A stretch of 64,000 nt of DNA from Streptococcus constellatus (GCF_902167705.1 NZ_CABHMZ010000028.1:1-64000), one strand, 5' to 3'. Positions 48,330-59,213 are shown, counted from the stretch's first letter. Notes: generated from the sequence alone by a model not told the origin. Program-made: numbers and translations.

Positions 48330-48995
48330 ATGGATAAACGAACAATTGGCATACTGGGACTAGGAGTTTTCAGTCGCAGTATCATTAACACGCTCCGTAA
48401 ATATAACTGCGATATTATCGCTGTTGACGATCATGAAGATGTCATCAACCATTTTGAACCAATTTTAGCACGAGGCGTGGTCGGCGATATTACAGACCGC
48501 GATTTGCTGCAAGCTGCAGGAATTGATACCTGCGATACGGTAGTGGTCGCTACTGGGGACAATCTAGAATCGAGTGTTCTCGCTGTCATGCACTGCAAAT
48601 CGTTAGGTGTTGAAAAAGTGATTGCTAAGGTGAAAAGCAAGACAACCAGAGAAGTCTTGCTGAAAGTTGGAGCTGACCGCTGCATCTCTCCTGAACGTGA
48701 GACCGGGATTTCACTTGCTAAAAACATTTTGCATCAAGCTACGACTGATGTCATCGAGTTAGATAAAAATGTATCTATTATTGAATTTTATCCACCTCAA
48801 TCTTGGATTGGTAAAAATTTAGCACAATTAAAACTCCGTCAAAATTACAATCTCAACATCATCGGCTTTCGAAAAACTCCCGACGGCGTTCTCAATATTG
48901 ATACATCACCTGAATACATGTTCAAAAAAAATGAATTGTTAATGGCGGTTATTGATAGTAAAACATTTGACCACTTTGAAGATATTACAAAATAG
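48330..48995 (+). CDS. Potassium uptake regulator, TrkA/KtrA family
   Basis: 221 residues. The RCK-N Rossmann domain starts with GILGLGVFSRS (about 8-18) and has acidic D37/D38; the RCK-C domain spans about 135-215. It forms the cytoplasmic ring that gates the KtrB/TrkH channel with nucleotides; in pneumococcus a related pair is controlled by c-di-AMP. Confidence 0.93.
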   Translation: MDKRTIGILGLGVFSRSIINTLRKYNCDIIAVDDHEDVINHFEPILARGVVGDITDRDLLQAAGIDTCDTVVVATGDNLESSVLAVMHCKSLGVEKVIAKVKSKTTREVLLKVGADRCISPERETGISLAKNILHQATTDVIELDKNVSIIEFYPPQSWIGKNLAQLKLRQNYNLNIIGFRKTPDGVLNIDTSPEYMFKKNELLMAVIDSKTFDHFEDITK

Positions 48996-49000
48996 ATGAA

Positions 49001-49032
49001 AACATCGCTGAGAAAAATTTTCAGCGATGTTT
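49001..49032. terminator. Bidirectional terminator between the potassium operon and DUF896
   Basis: AACATCGCTGA (49001-49011) pairs with TCAGCGATGTT (49021-49031), with T-rich sequence following on the plus strand and TTTTC on the minus strand. Confidence 0.85.
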
Positions 49033-49043
49033 TGTTGTTTTCA

Positions 49044-49301
49044 TTACGAATTTGGGTCATCCAAACTTCTGCCATGCAGACCTTTTTCTCGTTGGACTTG
49101 ACGGAGCTTTTCTGGCGTGATGTCATTACCTTCTTCATCCACAATCTTAATCCCTTCAATATGGTGACGAACATTACGACGATATCCTTCAATGTATTCT
49201 TCACGTAGTTTCGCTTGTTCTATTTTTTCCTCTGGCGTCAAACCAACTGTTTTTTTCTTTTTGGCAAGTTCATTGATACGTTCAATTTTCTTTGGATCCA
49301 T
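49044..49301 (-). CDS. DUF896 family protein (YnzC-like)
   Basis: 85 residues from ATG 49301 (AGAGGTGA ribosome binding site); a GTG three codons up is less likely. The family pattern is [20 protein letters not shown], then [17 protein letters not shown] and the C-terminal GLHGR. It is small, highly charged and helical; YnzC of Bacillus is linked to the SOS region, but no mechanism is known. It follows glyS after 15 bases. Confidence 0.92.
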   Translation of the reverse strand: MDPKKIERINELAKKKKTVGLTPEEKIEQAKLREEYIEGYRRNVRHHIEGIKIVDEEGNDITPEKLRQVQREKGLHGRSLDDPNS

Positions 49302-49316
49302 AAAATTCACCTCTTA

Positions 49317-51359
49317 TCATTTTGTATTGATTTGGTTAAATTGTGCCACTTTTTTAGCTTTTGTTGTTAAGGCAGCTAAGAGTGCTAAACGATTTGCTCG
49401 GATAGCTTCATCTTCTGCCATGACCATAGTATTATCAAAGAAAGCGTCAATCACAGGGCTTAAAGCAAAGAGTTGCTCAATATTGTCTGCTAGGTCATCA
49501 GACAACGTTAAGTCTTCGATTGCCGCATGAAGGGCTTTTTCTTCTGCATTTTCAAAGAGGCTCTCGTCCACGACACTAACTGCTTCTGCTTTTTCTGCCA
49601 AATTAAAGACACGCGCCAAACTTTCGACTGACGATTTGAAAGAATCTTCTTGGGCTTTTTCTGCTAGGAGTGCAGCTACTTCGACCAAATCGCGTACAAC
49701 AAACGTTGAACCGTTCAACACAGCTGCTACGATATCTTTCGGAACATCGCTGTCCATCATTTTCTCAATACGTGCACGGAAGAAATCAAGTACTTGTTCT
49801 TTGTTGCTGTATGTGAGACTGTCAAATTGCAGCGCATAGAGCTCTTCTACCAATTCATCTAAGGCAATATGCCAGCCAAATTTATCCAAAATGCGCACAA
49901 CACCTTGCGTTGCCCTACGAAGAGCATAAGGGTCATTTGAACCACTTGGAATGAGTCCGACAGAGAAGAAAGAAAGAATCGTGTCCATCTTGTCTGCAAT
50001 GGCTAAAATAGCACCAACTTTCGTGTCTGGCAATTCACCGTCACTAGCAATTGGCAAATAATGCTCCCGAATGGCTCTAGCTACTGCTGTGTTTTCTCCT
50101 GCAAGCAGGGCGTATTTTTCACCCATGATCCCTTGCAGCTCATCAAATTCATCCACCATGCCGGTCAATAAATCAAATTTGTAAATGGCTGCGGCACGCG
50201 CTACATCTTTCACCTCTTGCTTAGATAACTGAGCTTTTTCTGCTAAAAGAGCTGCAATCTTTGCTGTTCGCTCCATGTGCTCTGCTAGAGAACCGATTTT
50301 TTCATGGAAGGTCACATTTTTCAGCTTGTCCACCAAGTCAGAAATAACCAATCGTTGGTCTTCGCGCCAGAAAAATTCTGCATCTTCCAAACGAGCTACC
50401 AACACTTTCTGATTTCCTTTGACCACATTTTCAAGATGTTCCGCATTTCCATTTCTTACCGATACGAAATATGGAAGCAATTTGCCATTTTCATTGCGAA
50501 CGACAAAATAGCGTTGGTTGACTTTCATGGAAGTCACGAGGACTTCCTCAGGTACCTCCAGATAACGCTCGTCAAAACGTCCACCAATAAAGGCAGTCGG
50601 ATATTCAATCAAATTCAGCACTTCGTCCAGTAAATCTTCATCAATTTCCACACGAACATTGTGCATTTTCTCGATTTCTTTGATTTGATCCAAAATCATA
50701 TTTTCGCGTTCCATGGGGCTGGTAATGACAAAAACTTTGCGCAGGTCCTCTTCATAAGAATCGGCTGACTGAATCTTCACTTCATGACCGAGAAAACGAT
50801 GTCCCCGACTTGTCCGTCCGCTTTCAATATCGAACAAATTCATCAAAAATGATTCATCGTCCAACAACACGGTTAGGGTGTGAACGGGACGAATATATTC
50901 AAATGTATTGGTGCCCCAGTGCATATTGACTGGAAAGCTTAATGAAGTCAGCACATCAGCAACTCCATCAATCAATTCCTCAACAGGTTTTCCGATTTCT
51001 TGCTTGGTCACATAGACATATTCTTCGCCTTTGACTTCACGAAATGTGATATCTTCAACGGTCAAGCCTTTCCCACGAACAAAACCTTGCGCGGCTTTGG
51101 TGAAATTGCCATCTGCATCCAAAGCAATCTTCTTGCTTGGTCCTTTAAAATCTTCCGTTAAGTCTGTTTGCTTTTCACTTAGATTGGACACGCGCACAGC
51201 CAAGCGACGAGGAGTTGAAAACATTTCAATCTTATCAAAAGTCAAACGATTGTCTGTTAAAAAGGCTGCCATTTTATCGCGCAATTGTTTCATACTTGGT
51301 GTCACGACATAGGCCGGCATTTCTTCTAACCCTAACTCAACCAATAAATTCTTTGTCAT
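49317..51359 (-). CDS. glyS: Glycyl-tRNA synthetase, beta subunit
   Basis: 680 residues, the full-size beta chain of the bacterial alpha2beta2 enzyme. It carries the HD-like domain and C-terminal anticodon-binding DALR-type domain. [15 protein letters not shown] at the start is typical. It follows glyQ after two bases and is under the same T-box. Confidence 0.96.
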   Translation of the reverse strand: MTKNLLVELGLEEMPAYVVTPSMKQLRDKMAAFLTDNRLTFDKIEMFSTPRRLAVRVSNLSEKQTDLTEDFKGPSKKIALDADGNFTKAAQGFVRGKGLTVEDITFREVKGEEYVYVTKQEIGKPVEELIDGVADVLTSLSFPVNMHWGTNTFEYIRPVHTLTVLLDDESFLMNLFDIESGRTSRGHRFLGHEVKIQSADSYEEDLRKVFVITSPMERENMILDQIKEIEKMHNVRVEIDEDLLDEVLNLIEYPTAFIGGRFDERYLEVPEEVLVTSMKVNQRYFVVRNENGKLLPYFVSVRNGNAEHLENVVKGNQKVLVARLEDAEFFWREDQRLVISDLVDKLKNVTFHEKIGSLAEHMERTAKIAALLAEKAQLSKQEVKDVARAAAIYKFDLLTGMVDEFDELQGIMGEKYALLAGENTAVARAIREHYLPIASDGELPDTKVGAILAIADKMDTILSFFSVGLIPSGSNDPYALRRATQGVVRILDKFGWHIALDELVEELYALQFDSLTYSNKEQVLDFFRARIEKMMDSDVPKDIVAAVLNGSTFVVRDLVEVAALLAEKAQEDSFKSSVESLARVFNLAEKAEAVSVVDESLFENAEEKALHAAIEDLTLSDDLADNIEQLFALSPVIDAFFDNTMVMAEDEAIRANRLALLAALTTKAKKVAQFNQINTK

Positions 51360-51361
51360 TT

Positions 51362-52276
51362 TTATTCCTCCTCAGCCAATAATTTCTCACGTGTTGCTTC
51401 ATCTAATAATGGATAGCCCAACCGTCTGCGCTCTGCCACAAAAGTTTTAGCAACAATACGCGCTAAATTGCGAATTCGAGCAATATAACCTGCCCGCTCC
51501 GTCACCGAAACCGCTCCACGAGCATCCAATAAATTAAAAGTATGAGAACATTTCAATACATAATCATAGGCAGGATGAACAAGATTGTACTCTAAACAGC
51601 GCTTTGCTTCTGCTTCAAAATGATCAAAATTAGCTAAAAGCAAGGCTTGATCACTCACCTCAAAACTGTATTTTGAATGCTCAAATTCTGGTTGGCGGAA
51701 GATTTCCCCGTATTTTACGCCATCAGCCCATTCAATATCATAAGCAGAATCCACTTCTTGAATATAAGATGCCAGACGTTCCAAACCATAGGTTACTTCA
51801 GACGTTACTGGGTTGGTAGGCAAACCACCGACTTGTTGGAAATAAGTAAACTGCGTAATTTCCATACCGTCAAGCCATACTTCCCAACCTAGACCTGCAG
51901 AACCTGTTGAAGGATTTTCCCAATTATCCTCTACAAAGCGAATATCATGTTCCAGTGGGTTAATCCCCAGCAATTCCAAAGACTGCAAATACAGCTCTTG
52001 AATATTGCTTGGGCTTGGTTTCATCACCACTTGAAACTGGTGGTGTTGGTAAAGGCGATTAGGATTTTCACCGTAACGTCCATCTGCTGGACGACGTGAA
52101 GGCTCTACATAAGCCGCATTCCACGGCTCAGGACCAATAGCGCGCAAAAAAGTATAAGGACTCATGGTACCAGCGCCTTTTTCATTGTCGTAAGCCTGCA
52201 TGAGCATACAGCCCTGATCATTCCAGAACTGTTGCAACGTTAAAATAATTTCTTGGAAGGTTAACTTCTTCGACAT
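51362..52276 (-). CDS. glyQ: Glycyl-tRNA synthetase, alpha subunit
   Basis: 304-residue catalytic alpha chain. I choose ATG 52276 behind GGAG rather than the ATG at 52288. [23 protein letters not shown] near 18-40 and [21 protein letters not shown] near 128 are family hallmarks. First gene of glyQ-glyS-DUF896. Confidence 0.96.
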   Translation of the reverse strand: MSKKLTFQEIILTLQQFWNDQGCMLMQAYDNEKGAGTMSPYTFLRAIGPEPWNAAYVEPSRRPADGRYGENPNRLYQHHQFQVVMKPSPSNIQELYLQSLELLGINPLEHDIRFVEDNWENPSTGSAGLGWEVWLDGMEITQFTYFQQVGGLPTNPVTSEVTYGLERLASYIQEVDSAYDIEWADGVKYGEIFRQPEFEHSKYSFEVSDQALLLANFDHFEAEAKRCLEYNLVHPAYDYVLKCSHTFNLLDARGAVSVTERAGYIARIRNLARIVAKTFVAERRRLGYPLLDEATREKLLAEEE

Positions 52277-52309
52277 AATGTACTCCATTCTTTTTATGAT
52301 AATATTCTT

Positions 52310-52560
52310 GCGGCCTGAGTTTGTCAGTTTAGCTGATAAACAAAAAGCAGAACTGCACTTGACACATACCTATACAGATTTGCATAGGGGCGTCAAAACG
52401 CGGTTCCACCCTAGTTTATTACTTCATTGTTAATATAGTCTTAATGAAACATTTACCGACTAAAATTGACCGAAAGTTCCGTCCTCATCTTTCACTTATC
52501 TGGCTTCCACCACCCCAGACTCGCTAGAAAGTATCCTGACAAGACCTCTTTCACAATGAC
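52310..52560 (-). promoter_or_regulatory. T-box leader of glyQ-glyS
   Basis: The conserved T-box AGGGTGGAACCGCG lies at 52412-52399, about 125 bases before glyQ. Upstream, AGCGAG and a long Stem I-like region (52560-52440) are as expected, and AGGG..CCCCT with GCG/CGC can form the antiterminator. CCTAT/ATAGG and GCAG-TT-CTGC followed by TTTTTG are candidate attenuator parts. A TATAAT at 52567-52562 is the promoter. The specifier codon should be glycine, but I could not place it with certainty. Confidence 0.85.
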
Positions 52561-52628
52561 TATTATAGCAGGAAATGAAAAATTTGTAAAATAGAAATAC
52601 TGATGAAATTTCTCGCAGATAAAAAAGA

Positions 52629-52860
52629 GAGTGGGGGACAGAAATCAATCATTCGAAGAATGTGATTTTTCAGCAAGTCCTAGTTTCTAGTTGCTGACCT
52701 AAAACAGTCCACTGGACTGTTTTACTCCCACCTCCGCACAGTCGGTTAGGATAGCCGCTATCACCGATATAGCAAGGGATAAGGATATCCAACCAAGCAC
52801 TGCGTCTTGCAAGCCAAACTATAAAAACAAGAGGTTGAGAACTTTTGTCCCAACCTCTCG
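52629..52860. repeat. Dispersed intergenic repeat, copy D
   Basis: GAGTGGGGGACAGAAATC with a TCCCAC partner, then CCGCACAGTCGG and CCAAGCACTGCGTCTTGCAAG, then the GAGGTTGAG/CAACCTC hairpin. It is the same module order and orientation as copy A, with an extra CAGTCCACTGGACTG palindrome inserted (52708-52724). It fills the gap between the glyQ T-box and the surface protease. Confidence 0.7.
52830..52858 (-). terminator. Terminator downstream of the surface protease, in repeat D
   Basis: GAGAGGTTGGGAC-aaaa-GTTCTCAACCTCT is followed by TGTTTTTATAG on the minus strand, the same core as in copy A. Confidence 0.65.
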
Positions 52861-52933
52861 AACTGCTCTTGTAATAAATAAGTAGCGTATCAAAGCACTC
52901 TTGAAAGCGTAGATAGAGTTTGTAAAGTAAGCC

Positions 52934-52970
52934 TCAAGGCTACTGTTCACTTTGCAATCTCGGAAGAGTA
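52934..52970. repeat. Second dispersed module, shared with 9159-9193
   Basis: TCAAGGCTACTGTTCAC..CTCGGAAGAGTACT matches the copy at 9159-9193 apart from a short insertion and single changes. It begins 20 bases beyond the stop of the protease frame. Confidence 0.6.
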
Positions 52971-52989
52971 CTCCTCGCTCCTTTTTCGA

Positions 52990-55900
52990 TTAAGAAACTA
53001 ATTCATTAGAAGCAGCTTGCACTTTTGTTTTTTTCAAAACAGTCAATGTTTGAACCTTTTTGGGTCTTTTCCCATTTAGTTTTCGTTTTGCTTCTCTTAA
53101 ATTTGCAGTAGCTACTTTTACTTCTTCTTGGCTTGCTCCAGGATTTGCCAATACAGCTTGCGCTTCTTCAAAAGCTGTTAAGTAAAGTTCTTTGACATCC
53201 TCAGAAGCATAAATGAATCGATAGTTACTTGCTTGGAATTCCACTTCTCTATCCACTAGTTTTTGCAAACTAGTAAAGTTCGTGTCTTTGCCATTCAGTC
53301 GTTGCTCTGCTGCTTTTAATTGGGCTAAAACTGTATCGATCTGCTCTTGAGTTACATAATCTTGTGCCAACAACAGCGCAACTGCTTGGAAAGCTTGGTC
53401 ATAATTGCGACGATATTTTTCTGTGGCATTGGCATAACGTCCTGTTTTTGTCATAGCACCATAGGCAGCAATGGCTTGCTTCACAGAAGCAACATCAGAA
53501 TCTCTACCGTCCAAGTCATTAGAAGCTGTATTTAAGGCTGCTAGAACTTTATCCACTTCAGCTTGAGTCAATTTGCCAGTCACAGCAGCTTGAGCTACTG
53601 CATAAGCCTGATCATAAGCCGTGCGTTTTTCTGCAGCTGCATTATAATACTGAGCAGATGCGACAAGACTAGCTTGTTTATTGACAGCCGCTAGTAGCTG
53701 CGTTTTGATAATAACCGCTAACTTAAGGAGATTGTTTTGACCTTCAAAAACTTCAACCGTTGGATTTTCATCCCACAATTCATAGCCTGTCGGAAGTTTT
53801 ACAAGAATTGTATAACGACCTACTGCAACGGTCTTGCCAAAAGCATTTTGACCATATTTTTGCACTGGTAATACCAATAAATCTCCGTCTGCATTTTTTA
53901 AGACAACTGATGTATTTTTAGGAACCGCTTGGTCAAAAGCTACACTTAGTGGAGCATAGACGATTTCTTTTGCTAAAAATTCAATTGTTTTAAAGCTATC
54001 CTCAGCTGTCAAATCAAATTCTTGTATTTGAGGACTGTACAGTTTTAGACCGCCTTTATCATAAGTGAACAATTCAGCAACATAATGACCAAATGTCAAG
54101 AAATTGATGTCGTTTCCTTTATCAAGATTAACATATTTGCCATTTGCATCTTTAATACGATATACAAAGTTAGTATCTAAATCTGTGTGGCTTTCAGCGT
54201 CCACCATAGCCACACGAATCCGACCACTATTTTCATCTCCTACTAATTTTGCTAGAGAGATAACATCTTTATTTCCAGCAAAATCTTCGACTAGATAGAA
54301 AATATTCGTCTTCTCTACACCTTTTGGCAAAGTGTAGCTACCGTCTTGATTTGCAGCAATGTAAACACGACGTTCATAAACACGTACATTTCCCAAAGCA
54401 TCTCTGGCTTGATAGAGAACTCTGCTGTTTTCATCTGGTTGAAAATAGAAAAGACTCTCTTTCAAAACGCCACCGTTTCCTTCATCTTTCACCTTACGCG
54501 CAACAAATGTTTCAACTCCTTCTTTGCTTGTAATATAGCCTGATGTGATAACTGGCTTTTGTGTATCAATTTGAAGTTGGAAAGCCACAAGCTGCTCATC
54601 TGCTCCAGGAACATCTGGTGTATAGCGAATCACGTAACTATATAGACCATCTGTCACAGCATTTCCGCTACTATCACGCCCATCCCATACGGTATTTTCG
54701 ACCACATAAGATTTCGGTCCTTTACTATCAAAGTAATTTTTACGACCATCTAAAGCTTTGCTGCTCTTCCAAATTGGTGAACGATAATCTGTATCCGTAC
54801 TTGCATAAACACTAGCAGTTAGATTCGTGAAATTACGATAAAATACTGAGCGATATTGGATCAAGTCCTTATTTCCGTCATTGTTTGGAGAAAAGGCAAG
54901 GCGAACATTTCCATTGGCATCCAACTGCAAGACATTGACACCTTGTTCATTTTCCACCGTACCAAGGACAATCGGACTACGAGCTGTTGTTTGCCCAGTT
55001 GAATAAAGCGTTTCATTAGCCGTTGTTAAAATAGTAGTCGCATTGTCACCAGCTGAAATGCTCTTATCTTCAGGAACATCGTAATAAAATCCAGATTTTC
55101 CTTCTCTAACTAAATTATAAATCGGTTTTTCAGCTGCTGGTAGATTTTGAAATTCGCCACGGAAGCCCATAAATGGCAGGCTAACCACATCACCATCATC
55201 AGCTGGGTCAACAAAACGAACAAAACCTTCTAAGAAGTAGCCATTCGGCATAAGCTTGCTCAACTCTTCGGCAAATTTTGAAGTATTGACTTTGACCGTT
55301 ACCCGTTCACTACTGTTCGCTTTGACCGTAACTTCTGGCCAGACGGTTTCTGTTAATTTTCTAGGAGTTAGTGTAAAACGTCCATCTTTAACATTGTCCG
55401 TATTTGTATTGACAATCATTTTCAATGTCCGATCTTGATCTGAAAGATTGTGAACTGTCACATCAAATGTGAATTCATCCTTAACATTTCCAAGTGATAC
55501 ACTAGGATAGTTATTTTCACCCGTCACATACAAATCTGTAGATACGGCTGCTGCTGTGTCTACAATACCAGCTCCTTGTTGACGTGGAGATGTGTAAGCG
55601 CCTGTCTCTTCATTGACATGAGCTTTCGCCGTAGACATGATTAAGGCTTTCACTAATTCTGAAATTTCCGCTGGAGATTTACTTGGATATTTCTGCAGTA
55701 AGTACTGTTTGACAAGAGCGGCTACGCCAGCTACGTGAGGTGCTGCCATACTGGTTCCGCTCATATTGCCATAGGTATTATCATTGAGAGATGAAAAGAT
55801 AGAGCCACCAGGAGCAGTTACATCTGGTTTGAGTTGCCCATCTGTTGTCACACCCCAGCTTGAAAAATCAGACATTTCTTTCGCCTCTGGATTAGGCTGA

Positions 55901-57509
55901 TTAGCCATATCTCCATTAAAAACTATCTTGTACTGACCAGCTTTCAGCGCTTCACCATATTCTTTGGAAATAAAGACTGCTGGATGTTTCTTTCCTTCAC
56001 CATCTAAGGCCATTGCGACATTTGCACCTGCAACATTATTATAAACCAATATTCCAATTGCGCCGTATTTTATTGCGTTATTTGCTTTTTCTGCAAATGT
56101 CATACTGCCACGTTGAATAAGAGCCAGTTTTCCTTTGACATCCACCCCATTAAAGTCTTCTTCACGTCCAAGTCCAGCATCTACATACTCATATTCTTTT
56201 CCTTTTTCAAACTGTTCTTCTGTTTCAGCTGCTGCGTATGTGAATTTTCCATGATTTAATTCTGCATTGTTTTCCAATCCAAGAACATTAAAGACCTCTT
56301 CTGTAACCACTGTGTTATTGACGGAAGCAACAGAGATTGACTCTTCTACCGTAGAAGTATTCCCAACCAATCCATAATCAGGGTTTTCCGCTAGTGGTTT
56401 ATCATACCCATATCCAAATGTGTTGCTGTTTCCTGCAGATATGAGGTCTGAAACTCCTTTTGCACGAGCACGTTTAATCGCATCCACAATGCTTGGGTCT
56501 GCATTTACAGTGGAACCAGTAGAAGAACCCAAACTCATATTGATAGAATCCGCACCAAGGGCAACTGCATCATCAATAGCCTTTGCATAAATGGCTGAAC
56601 TAGTAGTTCCGCTGCGGTCAGAAAAGACCCGCATAAACATAACTTGTGCTTCTGGTGCAACTCCATACACATATTCACCATTAGCACTTTTCTTATCTGG
56701 ATTTCCTGTAGCAATCCCTGTTACATGCATCCCGTGCGATGACGTTTCTTTTTCTTTGATGTTATCATCGCCATCTATATAATCATAAGCAAAGACTACT
56801 TTGTCATTGTACCATTTCCCATAGTCAATGCCAGCTGCCTGCTTGACAGCTTCCATCTCTGCTTCGTTCTTATATTTTCCTTTTGAGGGGTCAGTAATCC
56901 GCAACACCTCATGGTGGACATCCAAACCAGAGTCAATAACCGCTACAACAGTGCCTTCACCTTTATAACCTTGATGCCATGTTTGAGGAACCTTGATGAT
57001 TTCATTACTGCTGACACTTGCAGGCGTTGCTACATCTGAAGCAGGTGCCTTAGTTGGCTCAGCTTTTGTAACTGAAGTCGTAGGCTCCGCATTCGTAGTA
57101 GAACCAGGTGCTGTTGATGAGGTTTCTGATTGTGCAGTTCCTTCATCTTTTTGTCTTACAGCACTGACGTCTTGTGAAGTGAAGTGGACTGCACTTCAGT
57201 ATTTGAAAGCGTTTCAGCAGAAGATGAAACCGTGTCAACTTGTGCAGCCTCTGTTTGTTGAGGTGTTTCACCAGGAGTAGCTACCGAAGCATCTGTTTTC
57301 TCTACTGCAGATTCTGTATTTGCAACCGAAGTAGTTACTTGACTGTTTGACTCTGCTGTTGTAACAACTCTAGCTTCCTGTGTCCCAACGGGATTGGCTG
57401 CTTGTTCATCCGCTTGAGCTTGTGCCGCTCCAATGACTAAAAACGTTCCTAAAACGACCGAAGCCAAACCAAACTTATACTTTCTCAATGAAAAACGTTG
57501 TTTTTGCAT
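52990..57509 (-). pseudogene. Subtilisin-like (S8) surface protease, frameshifted and without wall anchor
   Basis: Minus-strand gene of 1,504 codons if a 5-bp duplication (57174-57186) is removed. It has a YSIRK-like signal peptide (SLRKYKFGLASVVLG), a Ser/Thr linker, then an S8 domain: catalytic Asp in AVIDSGLD (just before 56925), His in SSHGMHVTG (about 56735) and Ser in GTSMAAPHVAG (about 55757), with an inserted PA domain. Fn3-like and beta domains follow, then three FIVAR-type repeats each ending in a LNG/LDG motif. It resembles streptococcal PrtA/CspA/challisin proteases. As sequenced, translation stops after 117 residues. It ends without LPXTG. A large frame remains from 56925. Confidence 0.85.
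57156..57509 (-). CDS. N-terminal fragment of the surface protease (signal peptide and linker)
   Basis: 117 residues: MQKQRFSLRKYKFGLASVVL begins a YSIRK-type signal peptide cut near AQA-DE, then a Ser/Thr/Val-rich linker. It stops at 57156 only because of the 5-bp duplication. The fragment would be secreted and have no catalytic part. Confidence 0.75.
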   Translation of the reverse strand: MQKQRFSLRKYKFGLASVVLGTFLVIGAAQAQADEQAANPVGTQEARVVTTAESNSQVTTSVANTESAVEKTDASVATPGETPQQTEAAQVDTVSSSAETLSNTEVQSTSLHKTSVL

Positions 57510-57540
57510 ATAAATCTCCTCATTTTTATTTTTAAAAGAT

Positions 57541-57569
57541 ATTATACCGTAAATTTTTCTGAAAATTCA
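57541..57569 (-). promoter_or_regulatory. Protease promoter with a CodY-like box
   Basis: TATAAT lies at 57546-57541. AATTTTCAGAAAAAT on the minus strand (57567-57553) matches the CodY consensus AATTTTCWGAAAATT at 14 of 15 positions and covers the -35 region. Bound CodY would block polymerase when branched-chain amino acids are plentiful. Confidence 0.55.
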
Positions 57570-57794
57570 TACAAAACAACAATTGTAATGAAAACGTAAT
57601 ATTTCCTTATGAACATATATAAAAAATAGAAAATATTAAGTTTTAAACATGAAGTTATTTAATTTATTGAATTATTGTTCGGAAATAAAGAGTTAATCAT
57701 AAGAGAACTTAAAAAAGAGGGGAACAAAAGCTAATAACATCAGCGCATTAGAAACCATTCAATTACCGTGTATTGGGTTTTATTTCAGAAAGCA
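57570..57794. other. AT-rich gap upstream of the protease promoter
   Basis: About 225 bases between the protease promoter and the nagA terminator. I see no frame, RNA or repeat here beyond scattered AT-rich words. Confidence 0.4.
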
Positions 57795-57827
57795 AGCGAG
57801 ACTGGAACACTTGGTCCCAGTCTCGCT
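57795..57827 (-). terminator. Hairpin downstream of nagA with a GGGAC core
   Basis: AGCGAGACTGG (57795-57805) pairs with CCCAGTCTCGCT (57816-57827); GGGACC on the minus strand again resembles the repeat-family terminators. The T-run after it is weak (TTGCTTTC). Confidence 0.55.
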
Positions 57828-57893
57828 GAAAAAACTAGTTGATATATCTTATGCAACCCAACTGAAAATCATCAACATTTCAATGCCGTGTTT

Positions 57894-59045
57894 TCACGCT
57901 TCGTATCGTTTTTCACCATCTAGATAAGTCGCAATAAGCTCCAAGTCCTTGTCCAAAACGATAAAGTCCGCATCATGACCTTCTTTGATTTGACCACAAA
58001 CATCATCAATATGAACGGATTTGGCTGGATTAAGCGTTGCCATCATAACTGCTTCGTGTGGGTTTGCAATGCCCCATTTGACAACATTCTTCAATCCGTC
58101 TTTCAATTTCAAGATAGAGCCTGCGAGGTTGCCTGTCGATTTGAGACGGGCAGTTCCGTTTGCGACCACTACTGGAAATTCTCCCAGCATATAGTCTCCG
58201 TCTTCCAAGCCGCCTGCAGTCATACAATCTGTAATGAGCGCTACGTTTTCATGTCCTTTTTGTTTCATCAAAATATCACAGGCTTTCGGATCTACATGGT
58301 GTCCATCGCAAATCAATTCCGCATAAGTATGAGGCAGCTCGTACATAGCACCAACCATTCCAAGTTCTCGGTGGGTCAGTCCACGCATTCCATTATAAGC
58401 ATGAACCCAGACACTAGCACCCGCGTCCACAGCTGCTTTTGCTTCTTCAAAAGTTGCATTTGAGTGCCCCAGCGCAACCGTTACACCCTCATCGGTAATG
58501 GTCCGAACAAAGTCCTCCACACCTTCTCGTTCTGGCGCCAGAGCGATTTTATTGAGCAAACCATTTGAAGCTTTTTGCCAAGCGCAAAATTCATCCATTC
58601 GAGGATCTTTCATATAAGCAGGGTTTTGAGCCCCTTTGTATTTTTCTGTGAAATACGGACCTTCAAAATAAAGCCCACGAATCTTAGCACCTGTTGCTTC
58701 TTGATAATGAGCACCAATATTTTCTGTAACAGCTAGCAACAATTCAAAAGTTGAGGTCAAGGTTGTCGGTAAAAAACTAGTGACACCTGTTGACAGCAAG
58801 CCTTCACTCATGGTGTGAAGCGTGCCTTCGATATTATTGTCCATCACATCCACACCACCAAAGCCATGAATATGTGTATCTACCAAGCCCGGCGCAATAG
58901 AATACCCTGTGTAATCTATCACATCCGCATCTGCTGGAATTTCTTTGAACCATTTTCCAAATTTGCCATCTACTAATTCCAGATAGCCACCTTGACGAAT
59001 GCCATGGGGATAGAAAAATTGATCGGCTTGAATGTATTTAGGCAT
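57894..59045 (-). CDS. nagA: N-acetylglucosamine-6-phosphate deacetylase
   Basis: Converts GlcNAc-6-P to glucosamine-6-P and acetate, feeding amino sugars to glycolysis or wall synthesis. 383 residues, full length. The metal-site motif LVDTHIHGFGG is near 53, EGPYF near 129, ALGHSNA near 192 and HAYNGM near 213; the catalytic Asp is in ITDCMTAGG near 273. GGAGG lies before the ATG. It is monocistronic, with a NagR-type operator at its promoter. Confidence 0.96.
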   Translation of the reverse strand: MPKYIQADQFFYPHGIRQGGYLELVDGKFGKWFKEIPADADVIDYTGYSIAPGLVDTHIHGFGGVDVMDNNIEGTLHTMSEGLLSTGVTSFLPTTLTSTFELLLAVTENIGAHYQEATGAKIRGLYFEGPYFTEKYKGAQNPAYMKDPRMDEFCAWQKASNGLLNKIALAPEREGVEDFVRTITDEGVTVALGHSNATFEEAKAAVDAGASVWVHAYNGMRGLTHRELGMVGAMYELPHTYAELICDGHHVDPKACDILMKQKGHENVALITDCMTAGGLEDGDYMLGEFPVVVANGTARLKSTGNLAGSILKLKDGLKNVVKWGIANPHEAVMMATLNPAKSVHIDDVCGQIKEGHDADFIVLDKDLELIATYLDGEKRYEA

Positions 59046-59148
59046 AATAAAACCTCCTTCATTCGATGAGAGTTTATGTAAGTTACCATTTTGGGCAACT
59101 GCAAGTGTTATGTTGAATTACTCTCACACTATTCATTATGTCCCTTTC

Positions 59149-59194
59149 ATTATATCGCTTTCTTCTCTTTTTGTAAATGGTATAGACCTATTTT
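59149..59194 (-). promoter_or_regulatory. nagA promoter with a NagR (dre-type) operator
   Basis: TATAAT (59154-59149), 17 bases, TTTACA (59177-59172). The sequence AAATGGTATAGACCTATTTT (59175-59194) overlaps the -35 and has the GGTATAGACC core of the dre sites bound by NagR, the GntR-family regulator of amino-sugar genes. The leader is about 97 bases and can form GAGAGT/ACTCTC pairs near its ends. Confidence 0.7.
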
Positions 59195-59213
59195 GTTGAA
59201 TTTTACTACAAAA

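Noticed and set aside
57199..57214. cre-like word TTGAAAGCGTTTCAG for CcpA
   Set aside because: It lies inside the coding linker of the protease and fails the consensus at its 3' half.
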